From the NCBI RefSeq assembly GCF_014656195.1, contig NZ_BNBY01000030.1:27670-91669 (forward strand): a stretch of 64,000 nt of DNA, in the 5' to 3' direction. Position numbers and translations under genes: made by a program. Position 1 is the stretch's first letter. Every line of letters starts with the position of its first letter. Shown piece after piece: positions 49,782 to 58,584 of the stretch. Under the pieces are notes generated by a model. That model saw only the letters and a program-made list of their open reading frames with translations. It did no database searches and was not told the DNA's origin. Origin of the DNA: Kitasatospora xanthocidica (GTDB lineage: Bacteria; Actinomycetota; Actinomycetes; Streptomycetales; Streptomycetaceae).

Positions 49782-51002
49782 ATGAGCCGACTGCTGATCA
49801 CCAACGCCCACCTGCTCCACCCCGAGGACGGCACCCGCACCGACCTCGGCTGGCTGGAGGCCGCCGACGGCCGGATCGCCGCCACCGGCACCGGCCGCCC
49901 GCCCGCCGGGTCCGACGGCGTCCGGGTGGTCGACGCGGCGGGCGGCACCGTCCTGCCCGGGCTGATCGACGCCCACGTCCACCTACTGGTCACCACCCTC
50001 GACCTGCACGACGTCGCCGACTGGACCCCCGGGTACGCGACCGTCCGCGCCCTCGCCGAGGCCGAGCGGATGCTGCGCCGCGGCTTCACCACCGTCCGCG
50101 ACGTCGGCGGCGCCGACCACGGCATGGCCCGCGCCCTCGCCGAGGGCCTGGTGCTCGGCCCCCGGCTGCTGCACGGCGGCAAGGCGCTGTCCCAGACCGG
50201 CGGCCACGGCGACCTGCGCCCGCTCGGCGACGACGCCCTGCCCTGCTGCGAGTCCCGGCCGAACTTCGGCCGGATCGCCGACGGCGTGGACGCCGTACGG
50301 GCCGCCGCCCGGGACGAGTTCCGCAAGGGCGCCCGCCACCTCAAGGTGCTGCTCTCCGGCGGGGTCGCCTCCCCGCACGACGAGATCGCCGCCGTCCAGT
50401 ACAGCGAGGAGGAGATCCGCGCGGCGGTCGAGGAGGCGGAGAACCACAACCGCTACGTCACCGTGCACGCCTACCACCCGCGCGCGATCGACCGCGCCCT
50501 GCGGGCCGGGGTCCGCTGCGTGGAGCACGGCAACCTGCTGGACGACGGCACGGTGGCCCTGCTGCTGGAGAAGGACGCCTTCCTGGTCCCCACCCTCGTC
50601 GCGTACGAGCAGACCGCGAAGCTCGGCGCCGCCTCGGGCCTGCCGCCCGCGTCCGTCGGCAAGCTCGCCGAGGTCCGCGACCGCGGCCTGGACGCCCTGG
50701 AGCGCGCCCACCGCGCGGGCGTCAACCTGGTCTACGGCAGCGACCTGCTCGGCCCGCTGCACCCGGCCCAGCTGGAGGAGTTCACGCTGCGCGCCCAGGT
50801 CCAGCCGGCCGCGGACGTGCTCCGCTCGGCGACCACCACGGCGGCCCGGCTGCTCGGCATGGCGGGGGAGATCGGCACCCTCGCCCCGGGCGCCCACGCC
50901 GACCTGCTCGTCGTCGACTGCGACCCGCTGGCCGACCTCACCGTCCTCACCCGCCCGGAGCGGCACCTGCGCCACGTGGTGAAGGCCGGGCTACCGGTCT
51001 GA
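49782..51002 (+). CDS. Metal-dependent amidohydrolase
   Basis: The 406-residue product shows the amidohydrolase TIM-barrel metal sites: GLIDAHVHL (HxH), KVLLSGG (the Lys that may be carboxylated), VTVHAYHPRAI and CVEHGNLLDD (His) and VYGSDLLGPL (Asp). It is of the imidazolonepropionase/prolidase-like branch whose members cleave dipeptides, lactams or aryl amides; the substrate is not evident. ATG at 49782 with CGAGGGGG upstream. It is divergent from the TetR gene and probably its target. Confidence 0.87.
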   Translation: MSRLLITNAHLLHPEDGTRTDLGWLEAADGRIAATGTGRPPAGSDGVRVVDAAGGTVLPGLIDAHVHLLVTTLDLHDVADWTPGYATVRALAEAERMLRRGFTTVRDVGGADHGMARALAEGLVLGPRLLHGGKALSQTGGHGDLRPLGDDALPCCESRPNFGRIADGVDAVRAAARDEFRKGARHLKVLLSGGVASPHDEIAAVQYSEEEIRAAVEEAENHNRYVTVHAYHPRAIDRALRAGVRCVEHGNLLDDGTVALLLEKDAFLVPTLVAYEQTAKLGAASGLPPASVGKLAEVRDRGLDALERAHRAGVNLVYGSDLLGPLHPAQLEEFTLRAQVQPAADVLRSATTTAARLLGMAGEIGTLAPGAHADLLVVDCDPLADLTVLTRPERHLRHVVKAGLPV

Positions 51003-51010
51003 CAAAGCAG

Positions 51011-51047
51011 CGGGCGGGCGCCCGGGAGAATCCCGAACGCCCGCCCG
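51011..51047. terminator. Bidirectional terminator between the amidohydrolase and glpD
   Basis: CGGGCGGGCG (51011-51020) pairs with CGCCCGCCCG (51038-51047), with inner GGGA/TCCC, nine bases past the amidohydrolase stop and downstream of glpD on the other strand. Confidence 0.75.
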
Positions 51048-51062
51048 CCGTACAGCCGTTGT

Positions 51063-51121
51063 TGCCTACTTGGTTCCACGCTTCGCGAGGCTGTGCCTAC
51101 TTGGTTCCACGCTTCGCGAGG
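51063..51121. repeat. Direct repeat: 3' end of glpD duplicated in tandem
   Basis: Two identical 28-bp copies (51063-51090 and 51094-51121) are separated by 3 bp. The second contains the last codons and TAG stop of glpD; the first is an untranslated duplicate just downstream. Confidence 0.93.
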
Positions 51122-52692
51122 AAGGCCTCGACCTCGTCCCGGATCTCCGGCGTGTCGAGCCCGCGCACCGTCATGGTGGTGCGGCGGCGCAGCACGTCGT
51201 CCGTCGTGTACGCCCACTCGTTGTCGGCCGCGTAGGCGACCTGCGCCCAGACGTCCGGGCCGTCGGCGTGGATCGGCCGGCCGAGCTCCGGGTTCTCGTC
51301 GATCATGCGGGCGATCTCGAAGGAGAGGGTGCCGTAGTGGCTGGCCAGGTGCTTGGCGACCAGCGGCTCCATCCGCGAGCCCGGCTCACGGTCGATCAGC
51401 AGGCGGTGCGCCACCGCGTTCGGCGCGCCGACGCCCGGCAGCGGGACGGTCGGGGCGATCGGGGACATGTCCTCGCCGAGGCTGGTGCCGGGCACGTGGG
51501 CCAGCTTCTCCAGCACGGCGCGGCCGATGTGGCGGTAGGTGGTCCACTTGCCGCCGGAGACCGACAGCATGCCGCCCTTGCCCTCGGTGACGACCGTCTC
51601 GCGCTTGGCGGCGGCGGTGTCGCCCGGGCCGCCCGGCAGTACGCGCAGGCCGGCGAAGGAGTAGGTGATCAGGTCACGGTCGAGGTGCTCGTCGCGGATC
51701 GCGTGCGCGGCCTCGCCCATGATCTGGTCGATGTCCGCGTCGGTGGCCCGGACGTCCTTCGGGTCGCCGGTGTACTCCTCGTCGGTGGTGCCGAGGAGGA
51801 CGTGGTCCTCCCACGGGATGGCGAAGGAGACGCGGTACTTGTCGATCGGGATGGTCAGCGCGGCGCGCCACGGCGAGCGGCGCTTGACGACCACGTGGGC
51901 GCCCTTGGAGAGGCGGATCGACGGCGCGGCGCCGGCGTCCTCCATCTTGCGCAGGTGGTCGACCCACGGGCCGGTGGCGTTGAGCACCAGGCGGGCGTCG
52001 ATGCCGAACTCGCTGCCGTCGAGGCGGTCGCGGAGCTCGGCGCCGGTGACCCGGCTGCCGGTGAAGCGCAGGCCGGTGACCTCGGCGTGGTTGAGCACCA
52101 CGGCGCCGGCGTCGACGGCGGCGCGCACGGTCATCACGGCGACGCGCGAGTCGTTCATCTGGTGGTCGCCGTAGACGGCCACCGAGCGCAGGCCCTCGGT
52201 GCGCAGCGCGGGCACCTGCTGGGCGGCGTGGGCGGCGGTGGAGACCCGGCCCATGCCGTCGCGGAAGGCGGACAGCGCCGAGTAGAGGAACACGCCGGCG
52301 CCGAGCTTGGCGGCGCCGTGCGGGCCGCCCTTGTAGACCGGGACGAAGAAGGTCAGCGGGTTGACCAGGTGCGGGGCCACGTCGGTGGAGAGCGCGCGGC
52401 GCTCCTTGTGGTTCTCCGCGACCAGCTTGACCGCGCCGGTCTGCAGGTAGCGCAGACCGCCGTGGACGAGCTTGGAGGAGGCGCTGGAGGTGGCGCCGGC
52501 GAAGTCGCCGGCGTCGACCATGGCGACCTTCAGGCCGGCCTGGGACGCGGTCCAGGCGACGGCCGTGCCGAGGATGCCGCCCCCGATCACCAGCAGGTCG
52601 TAGGTGGCCTTGCCGAGCAGCTCGCGGGTCTCGGCGCGGGAGGCGGTGCGGCCGGCGGTGCGCTCGGCGCCCAGGGTCGGGATGGTTGCCAT
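51097..52692 (-). CDS. glpD: Glycerol-3-phosphate dehydrogenase, FAD-dependent
   Basis: The 531-residue product has the FAD-binding motif YDLLVIGGGILGTAVAWTASQAGLKVAMVD (residues 30-60), GATSSASSKLVHGGLRYLQ, and a C-terminal domain ending EVEAFLAKRGTK. It oxidises glycerol-3-phosphate to dihydroxyacetone phosphate at the membrane and passes electrons to quinone. It is the last gene of glpF-glpK-glpD; the gap to glpK is 173 bp. ATG at 52692. Its last 28 bp are duplicated downstream. Confidence 0.95.
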   Translation of the reverse strand: MATIPTLGAERTAGRTASRAETRELLGKATYDLLVIGGGILGTAVAWTASQAGLKVAMVDAGDFAGATSSASSKLVHGGLRYLQTGAVKLVAENHKERRALSTDVAPHLVNPLTFFVPVYKGGPHGAAKLGAGVFLYSALSAFRDGMGRVSTAAHAAQQVPALRTEGLRSVAVYGDHQMNDSRVAVMTVRAAVDAGAVVLNHAEVTGLRFTGSRVTGAELRDRLDGSEFGIDARLVLNATGPWVDHLRKMEDAGAAPSIRLSKGAHVVVKRRSPWRAALTIPIDKYRVSFAIPWEDHVLLGTTDEEYTGDPKDVRATDADIDQIMGEAAHAIRDEHLDRDLITYSFAGLRVLPGGPGDTAAAKRETVVTEGKGGMLSVSGGKWTTYRHIGRAVLEKLAHVPGTSLGEDMSPIAPTVPLPGVGAPNAVAHRLLIDREPGSRMEPLVAKHLASHYGTLSFEIARMIDENPELGRPIHADGPDVWAQVAYAADNEWAYTTDDVLRRRTTMTVRGLDTPEIRDEVEAFLAKRGTK

Positions 52693-52865
52693 GGTGGTTG
52701 TGTACGGCGCGCGGGTCAGGCGGCGCCGTTACTCCTCTCGTGTGCGGTGCGGCCCCTCCGGAGAGGCCGGTCGGCCCGGTGCGGCGGGCCGGTGAAACGC
52801 GGTGACACCCGCTGCCTGAACAGCGGGCGGCCGGCCGGGGCACGGGGCCCCGACCGGCTTGTCGG

Positions 52866-54386
52866 TCAGTTGTTCTCTTCTTCCTCCACCCAGCCCATGG
52901 TGCGCTCCACGGCCTTGAGCCACTTCTTGTACTCGCGCTCCCGGGTGGCCTCGTCCATGCGCGGGGTCCACTCGGCGGCGCGGTGCCAGTTGGCCCGCAG
53001 GGTGTCGAGGTCGTTCCAGAAGCCGACGGCGAGACCGGCCGCGTAGGCGGCGCCGAGGGCGGTGGTCTCGGCCACGTACGGGCGCTCGACCGGGGCGTCC
53101 AGGACGTCGGCGATGTTCTGCATGAGCAGGTTGTTGCTGGTCATGCCGCCGTCGACCTTGAGGGCGGTGAGCTCGACCCCGGAGTCCTTCTGCATGGCGT
53201 CGACGACCTCGCGGGTCTGCCAGGCGGTGGCCTCCAGGACGGCCCGGGCCAGGTGGCCCTTGGTGACGTACCGGGTCAGACCGGCGATCACACCGCGGGC
53301 GTCGGAGCGCCAGTACGGGGCGAACAGGCCGGAGAAGGCCGGGACGAAGTAGGCACCGCCGTTGTCCTCGACCGTGTTGGCGAGGGTCTCGATCTCGGCG
53401 GCGGTGGAGATGATGCCGAGCTGGTCGCGCAGCCACTGGACGAGCGAGCCGGTGACGGCGATCGAGCCTTCCAGCGCGTAGACCGGCTTCTGGTCGCCGA
53501 TCCGGTAGCCGACGGTGGTCAGCAGGCCGTGGTACGAGTTGACGATCTTCTCGCCGGTGTTGAGCAGCAGGAAGGTGCCGGTGCCGTAGGTGGACTTGGC
53601 CTCGCCCTCGTTGAAGCAGGTCTGGCCGAACAGCGCGGCCTGCTGGTCGCCGAGCGCGGCGGCGACCGGGACGCCCGCCAGGTCGCCGACGGCCTCGCCG
53701 TAGACCTCGGCGGAGGAGCGGATCTCCGGCAGGACGGCCAGCGGCACGCCCATCGACTCGGCGATCTTCTCGTCCCACGCCAGCGTGTTGAGGTTCATCA
53801 GCATGGTGCGGCTGGCGTTGGTCACGTCGGTGACGTGCTTGCCGCCGTCGACACCGCCGGTGAGGTTCCAGATGACCCAGGTGTCCATGGTGCCGAACAG
53901 GATGTCGCCGGCCTCGGCGCGCTCGCGCAGGCCCTCGACGTTGTCCAGCAGCCAGCGGATCTTCGGGCCGGCGAAGTAGCTGGCCAGCGGGAGGCCGGTC
54001 TCGCGGCGGAAGCGGTCCTGGCCGACGTTGCGGCCGAGCTCGCGGCAGAGCGCCTCGGTGCGGGTGTCCTGCCACACCAGGGCGTTGTGCACCGGCTCAC
54101 CGGTGTTCTTGTCCCACAGGACGGTGGTCTCGCGCTGGTTGGTGATGCCGATGGCGCGGATGTCGTCCTTGGTCAGGCCGGCCTTCTCCAGCGCACCGCG
54201 GACGACCGACTGCACCCGGGTCCAGATCTCGGCGGCGTCGTGCTCGACGTAGCCGGGCTGGGGGAAGATCTGCCGGTGCTCCTGCTGGTCGACGGAGACG
54301 ATCCGGCCGTCGGCGCCGAAGATGATGCAGCGGCTGGAGGTGGTGCCCTGGTCGATCGCGGCGATGTAGTTACCGGTGGAGGTCAT
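52866..54386 (-). CDS. glpK: Glycerol kinase
   Basis: The 506-residue product carries the FGGY-kinase signatures YIAAIDQGTTSSRCIIF, IGITNQRETTVLWD, GTGTFLLLNTG and LKVDGGMTSNNLLMQ. It phosphorylates glycerol to glycerol-3-phosphate. Second gene of the glycerol operon, 102 bp after glpF. ATG at 54386 with AGGACC upstream. Confidence 0.97.
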   Translation of the reverse strand: MTSTGNYIAAIDQGTTSSRCIIFGADGRIVSVDQQEHRQIFPQPGYVEHDAAEIWTRVQSVVRGALEKAGLTKDDIRAIGITNQRETTVLWDKNTGEPVHNALVWQDTRTEALCRELGRNVGQDRFRRETGLPLASYFAGPKIRWLLDNVEGLRERAEAGDILFGTMDTWVIWNLTGGVDGGKHVTDVTNASRTMLMNLNTLAWDEKIAESMGVPLAVLPEIRSSAEVYGEAVGDLAGVPVAAALGDQQAALFGQTCFNEGEAKSTYGTGTFLLLNTGEKIVNSYHGLLTTVGYRIGDQKPVYALEGSIAVTGSLVQWLRDQLGIISTAAEIETLANTVEDNGGAYFVPAFSGLFAPYWRSDARGVIAGLTRYVTKGHLARAVLEATAWQTREVVDAMQKDSGVELTALKVDGGMTSNNLLMQNIADVLDAPVERPYVAETTALGAAYAAGLAVGFWNDLDTLRANWHRAAEWTPRMDEATREREYKKWLKAVERTMGWVEEEENN

Positions 54387-54488
54387 GGGGAGGTCCTCGG
54401 CTCAGTTCGGGGGATACGGGGTGGGTGGGTCTGACGCTCGCGTACGGACGTCCGGTCAGTCCCCGTGCTCGGTGGGTTCGAACCCGGC

Positions 54489-55208
54489 TTAGAAGAGGGC
54501 GTTGTAGACGCCGCCGGCCGCGAGGCCGCCGAGGACCGGGCCGACGACCGGGATCCAGGCGTACGACCAGTCGGAGCCGCCCTTGTTCGGGATCGGCAGC
54601 AGGGCGTGCGCGATGCGCGGGCCGAGGTCACGGGCCGGGTTGATCGCGTAGCCGGTCGGGCCGCCCAGCGAGAGGCCGATGCCGACGACGGTGAAGGCCA
54701 CCATCAGGGTGCCGGTGCCGGTCTGCGAGAGGCCGGTGTTGGTGCCGATGGTCAGGATCGCGAAGCAGAGCACGAAGGTGCCGATGACCTCGGTGAGGAC
54801 GTTCTGGAACGGGTTCCGGATCTCGGGCCCGGTCGAGAAGATGCCGAGGGTGGGCTCCTCGTTGGCGTTGAACTGGCCGAGGTAGGTCGCCCAGACCAGC
54901 ACGGCGCCGATGATCGCGCCGAGCAGCTGCGAGCCGAGGTAGAGCGGCACCTGGCTCCAGTCGCCGCTCTTGACCGCCAGGGCGAGGGTGACTGCCGGGT
55001 TGAGGTGCGCGCCGGACTTCGGAGCCGACATGTAGGCGGCGATGAGGACCGCGAAACCCCAGCCGAAGGTGATCGCCAGCCAGCCGGCGTTGACGGCCTT
55101 CGACTTCTTGAGGGTCACGGCGGCGCAGACGCCACCGCCGAGGAGTATCAGCGCGGCGGTGCCGAGGGTTTCGCCGACGAAAACGTCGCCGTTGGAGAAC
55201 GCGGACAC
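54489..55208 (-). CDS. glpF: Glycerol uptake facilitator (aquaglyceroporin)
   Basis: The 239-residue product has six membrane helices and two NPA boxes, SGAHLNPAVTLALAV and GYAINPARDLGPR; the Asp after the second NPA marks a glycerol-conducting channel. It admits glycerol by diffusion. GTG at 55208, with AAGGGAG upstream, is chosen because it begins directly before the first helix; the frame upstream has no membrane-protein character. First gene of the operon, with a GylR-like operator at 55312-55330. Confidence 0.95.
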   Translation of the reverse strand: MSAFSNGDVFVGETLGTAALILLGGGVCAAVTLKKSKAVNAGWLAITFGWGFAVLIAAYMSAPKSGAHLNPAVTLALAVKSGDWSQVPLYLGSQLLGAIIGAVLVWATYLGQFNANEEPTLGIFSTGPEIRNPFQNVLTEVIGTFVLCFAILTIGTNTGLSQTGTGTLMVAFTVVGIGLSLGGPTGYAINPARDLGPRIAHALLPIPNKGGSDWSYAWIPVVGPVLGGLAAGGVYNALF

Positions 55209-55311
55209 AAAAGACTCCCTTGTCCATATGGCCCGGAGGTGCGGGTGGGGGCGGGCGGCCGGTCGATCGCGGTGCGGGTGAGCGCACTGGGGGACTGATC
55301 TCCCCGGCCAG

Positions 55312-55330
55312 CGTTCGACAATGTCGACCG
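55312..55330. promoter_or_regulatory. GylR-type operator upstream of glpF
   Basis: CGTTCGACA-A-TGTCGACCG is an inverted repeat with one mismatch, about 105 bp upstream of the glpF start. The same sequence occurs at the gylR promoter (56296-56316). The rest of the gap 55209-55512 holds the glpF promoter region and the gylR terminator. Confidence 0.75.
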
Positions 55331-55454
55331 TCATGCGGAAGCTTCCTCCCCAGGTCGCCCCCGCGTCAAGGCAGGGTTACGCAGCTGTGACCCTCGCCTC
55401 GGCAGGTCCTCCGAAGTTACCGAGCGGAGCGCTCCGAAACAGGACAAAACGCCA

Positions 55455-55487
55455 AGGCGCGGACAGGCTCCCCGCCTGTCCGCGCCT
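55455..55487 (-). terminator. Intrinsic terminator-like hairpin after gylR
   Basis: AGGCGCGGACAGG (55455-55467) pairs perfectly with CCTGTCCGCGCCT (55475-55487), 7-nt loop, 25 bases past the gylR stop. Confidence 0.85.
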
Positions 55488-55512
55488 CAGCGTGACGAAA
55501 TGACCGCTGTTC

Positions 55513-56277
55513 TCAGAACCGCCCGGCGCCCAGGTCACGGGAGATCGCCCGCGCCGCGCTGCGCACCGAGGCCACCAGCGAGGGCTTCACGAAGCCGTCC
55601 TCGCAGACCCGCTCCACCGGCCCGCTGATGCACACCGAACCGACCGGGTTGCGCCGCCGGTCCTGGATCAGCGCGCCGATCGAGGCCACGCCCTCCCAGG
55701 TCTCCTCGATCGAGTCCGACCAGCCGCGCTCGCGGATCAGCGCGCACTCGGCGTCCACGTCGACCGCCTCGGTGAGCGTGTGCACGGTGTACGACTCGTA
55801 CGGCCCGTCGCCCAACTCCCCGCGCGCGACCGGGTCGTAGGCCACCAGCACCTTGCCGAGGGCGGTGCTGTGCAGCGGCTGCATCGAGCCGACCTCCAGC
55901 ACTTGCCGGGTGTCGTCCGGCCGGAACACGTGGTGCACGATCAGCACGCCCTGCTGGTGCAGCACCCCCAGGTAGACCGTCTCCCCGGCCGCCCGGGCCA
56001 GGTCGTCCGCCCACACCAGGGCCCGCGCCCGCAGCTCGTGCACGTCCAGGTAGCTCTGTCCCAGCCGCAGCAGCTCCGCGCCCAGCTGGTACTTGCCGCT
56101 CTCCGGATCCTGCTCGACGAACCCCTCCTGCTGCAGCGTGCGCAGGATGCCGTGCGCGGTGCCCTTGGCCAGGCCCAGCGCCGTCGAGACCTCGGACAGG
56201 CCGAGGCGGCGCTCGCCGCCGGCCAGCAGGCGCATGATCGCGGCGGCCCGGGAAAGCGACTGGATCGGGCCGGGCAT
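55513..56277 (-). CDS. gylR: IclR-type glycerol operon regulator GylR
   Basis: The 254-residue product has an IclR winged helix (IQSLSRAAAIMRLLAGGERRLGLSEVSTALGLAKGTAHGILRTLQQEGFVEQ, residues 4-55) and an IclR effector domain (ALGKVLVAYDP, SIEETWEGVASIGALIQDRRR, GSVCISGPVER). Directly upstream of glpFKD on the same strand, as in Streptomyces coelicolor gylR-gylCAB. It would repress itself and the glycerol operon until glycerol-3-phosphate is present. ATG at 56277 with GGAGG upstream. Confidence 0.94.
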   Translation of the reverse strand: MPGPIQSLSRAAAIMRLLAGGERRLGLSEVSTALGLAKGTAHGILRTLQQEGFVEQDPESGKYQLGAELLRLGQSYLDVHELRARALVWADDLARAAGETVYLGVLHQQGVLIVHHVFRPDDTRQVLEVGSMQPLHSTALGKVLVAYDPVARGELGDGPYESYTVHTLTEAVDVDAECALIRERGWSDSIEETWEGVASIGALIQDRRRNPVGSVCISGPVERVCEDGFVKPSLVASVRSAARAISRDLGAGRF

Positions 56278-56295
56278 GGATACCTCCGCTGACAG

Positions 56296-56316
56296 GCGGT
56301 CGACATTGTCGACCGC
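56296..56316. promoter_or_regulatory. GylR-type operator at the gylR promoter
   Basis: GCGGTCGACA-T-TGTCGACCGC is a perfect 10+10 palindrome, 19 bp before the gylR start, matching the glpF site. Confidence 0.8.
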
Positions 56317-56425
56317 AGTGGTGACGGGACGAGTCTGCCAGGCCACACAGACTCCGTGCACCTTCCCCCTCGGTTACCCGCCCCCGGCCGGGCGCCGGAG
56401 CCCGCCCCGGCCGGGCGCACGGGCT

Positions 56426-57370
56426 CTAACCCACCGCGCCGTTCGACGGCACCCGGCGGACCGCCACCTCCGCCGCGAGCGCCGCGATCCCGTCCGGCCC
56501 GACCCGGCAGCAGCCGCCCACCAGCCGGGCCCCGGCCGCGAGCCAGCCGCCCACCCGGGCCGAGCGGAAGGTCGGCTCCCCGCGCCAGCCCCGGCGCTCG
56601 GCGTCCCAGTGCTCCCCGCTGTTCGGGTAGACCACCACCGGCTTCCCGGTCACCTCGGCGGCCACCGCCACCGCCCGGTCCGCGTCCTGCGGAGTGCAGC
56701 AGTTGACGCCCACCGCCAGTACCTCGTCCACCTCCGCGGCGAGCGCGAACGCCTCCGCCAGCGGCTGCCCGGCCCGGGTCCGGTCGCCCTCGACGCTGTA
56801 CGACAGCCAGGCCGGCACCCCCAGCCCGCGCACCAGCTCCAGCAGCGCCCGCGCCTCGTCCGCGTCCGGCACCGTCTCCAGCGCCAGCACGTCCGGCCGG
56901 GCCGCCGCGAGCACCTCCAGCCGCGGCCGGTGGAAGGCCACCAGCTCCCCGACGCTCAGCCCGTACCGGCCCCGGTACTCCGAACCGTCCGCCAGCACCG
57001 CCCCGTACGGGCCCACCGACGCGGCCACCCAGCGCCGCCGCCCGCCCGGCTCGGCCCACGCCGCCTCCCGGGCCAGCTCCACGCTGCTCGCCAGCAGCCG
57101 CGCGGCCTGCGCCCGGCCGATGCCGCGCCGGGCGAAGCCCTCGAAGCTCGCCTGGTAGCTCGCCGTGATGGCGACGTCCGCGCCGGCCTCGAAGTACGCC
57201 CGGTGCACCGCCACCACCGCCTCCGGGTCGTCGGCCAGCAGCCGGGCCGACCACAGCTCGTCCGACAGGTCGTGCCCCGCCGCCGCCAACTGGTTCGACA
57301 TCCCGCCGTCCAGCACCAGCGGACCGGCGGCCAGCGCCGCGGCGAAGTCCGGCGGGGGAGCAGTGGGCAT
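56426..57370 (-). CDS. mmuM: Homocysteine S-methyltransferase
   Basis: The 314-residue product has the zinc-site pattern of MmuM/BHMT enzymes: VNCC (near residue 228) and GGCCRVGP (near 293). It also has the N-terminal PLVLDGGMSNQLAAAG and ITASYQASFEGFARRG. It makes methionine from homocysteine with S-methylmethionine or SAM as donor. ATG at 57370, GAGGAGG upstream. No amino-acid permease (mmuP) is adjacent. Divergent from the NrtR-like gene. Confidence 0.92.
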   Translation of the reverse strand: MPTAPPPDFAAALAAGPLVLDGGMSNQLAAAGHDLSDELWSARLLADDPEAVVAVHRAYFEAGADVAITASYQASFEGFARRGIGRAQAARLLASSVELAREAAWAEPGGRRRWVAASVGPYGAVLADGSEYRGRYGLSVGELVAFHRPRLEVLAAARPDVLALETVPDADEARALLELVRGLGVPAWLSYSVEGDRTRAGQPLAEAFALAAEVDEVLAVGVNCCTPQDADRAVAVAAEVTGKPVVVYPNSGEHWDAERRGWRGEPTFRSARVGGWLAAGARLVGGCCRVGPDGIAALAAEVAVRRVPSNGAVG

Positions 57371-57584
57371 GGCGGCCTCCTCTGGTGCGGTCGGTGCTGG
57401 TCACAGCCTAGAAGGAGGAGGCCTCCGCCGACCGGGAAAAGCATTTGCCGCTCAGGAACGCGATCGCCTACGTTGTGCTCAGGACGAGAACGACAGCACC
57501 TGACAACAGCTGACAGCCCGAGACGGCAAGCCGGACAATCAAGAAGAACAAGACGAGACACGAGTGAGCGCGGAAGGACCGGCG

Positions 57585-58535
57585 ATGGCGGCGGACGACC
57601 AGCCCGGCACCGGGCCCGCGGCCGAGCGGGAATGGCTCGCCGCGTACGACCCGCGCGCCTACGCCCCGATCGCCGTCACGGTCGACGTGGTCGCCCTGAC
57701 CCTGCGCCAGGGCAGCCTGCACGTGCTGCTCGTCGAGCGCGGCGCCCCGCCCTACCAGGGCTGCTGGGCACTGCCCGGCGGCTTCCTGCGGGCCGGCGAG
57801 GAGGGCCTGGACGAGGCCGCCGCCCGCGAACTCGCGGAGGAGACGGGCCTCCAGGGCGCGGCCGAGGCCACGCTCTGCCGACTCCACCTGGAGCAGCTCG
57901 GCACCTACGGGGCCCCCGAGCGGGACCCGCGGATGCACGTCGTCTCCGTCGCCTACCTCGCCTTCGCACCGGACCTCCCCGACCCCCAGGCCGGGACGGA
58001 CGCCGCGGCCGCCGCCTGGCACCCCGTCCGCGACCTGGACCTCCGGCCCCGCGGCCGGTCCCGAGCCGCCGGTGCGCCCGCCGACACCCACGGGGGTGGC
58101 GTCGACGGGCGCACCGGCCCCACTCCGCTCGCCCTGGCCTTCGACCACGCCCGGATCCTCGCCGACGGGCTCGACCGGGTGCGCGCCAAGCTGGAGTACA
58201 GCCCGCTGGCCACCGCCTTCCTGCCCCACGACTTCACCATCCCCGATCTGCGCGCCGTCTACGAGGCCGTCTGGGACGAGAAGCTCCACCCGGGCAACTT
58301 CCACCGCAAGGTCCTCTCCGTCCCCGGCTTCGTCGAGAGCACCGGCACCACCACCCAGCGCGCCGGAGCCCGCGGCGGCCCCCGCGCCCGCACCTACCAC
58401 GCCGGCGACGCCTCCCTCCTGCACCCCGCCCTGCTCCGCCCCACCCGTGAGGACCGGCCGGGCGAGGACCGGCCGGGCGAGGGCCGGCCGGGCGAAGGCC
58501 GACCGGTCGACGGCCCGCAGGGCGAACAGCACTGA
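57585..58535 (+). CDS. NrtR-like regulator (Nudix domain plus winged helix)
   Basis: The product (316 residues from the ATG) has a Nudix domain: AVTVDVVALTLRQGSLHVLLVERG and the complete box GGFLRAGEEGLDEAAARELAEETGL. A C-terminal winged helix follows: LEYSPLATAFLPHDFTIPDLRAVYEAVWDEKLHPGNFHRKVLSVPGF. This is the layout of NrtR, an ADP-ribose-sensing repressor of NAD synthesis genes. No nad genes are adjacent. The tail is a run of (E/G)DRPGE repeats. ATG 57585 has GGAAGGA upstream; GTG 57564 is the alternative. Confidence 0.82.
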   Translation: MAADDQPGTGPAAEREWLAAYDPRAYAPIAVTVDVVALTLRQGSLHVLLVERGAPPYQGCWALPGGFLRAGEEGLDEAAARELAEETGLQGAAEATLCRLHLEQLGTYGAPERDPRMHVVSVAYLAFAPDLPDPQAGTDAAAAAWHPVRDLDLRPRGRSRAAGAPADTHGGGVDGRTGPTPLALAFDHARILADGLDRVRAKLEYSPLATAFLPHDFTIPDLRAVYEAVWDEKLHPGNFHRKVLSVPGFVESTGTTTQRAGARGGPRARTYHAGDASLLHPALLRPTREDRPGEDRPGEGRPGEGRPVDGPQGEQH

Positions 58536-58584
58536 TCGCCGGACCCCCGGGTCCACCGCCGGCCCACCGGGCTACCATCCGGCC

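Noticed and set aside
54474..54485. GGGTTCGAACCC resembling a tRNA T-arm
   Set aside because: No acceptor stem, D-arm or anticodon arm can be built around it; it is a short palindrome near the glpF stop.
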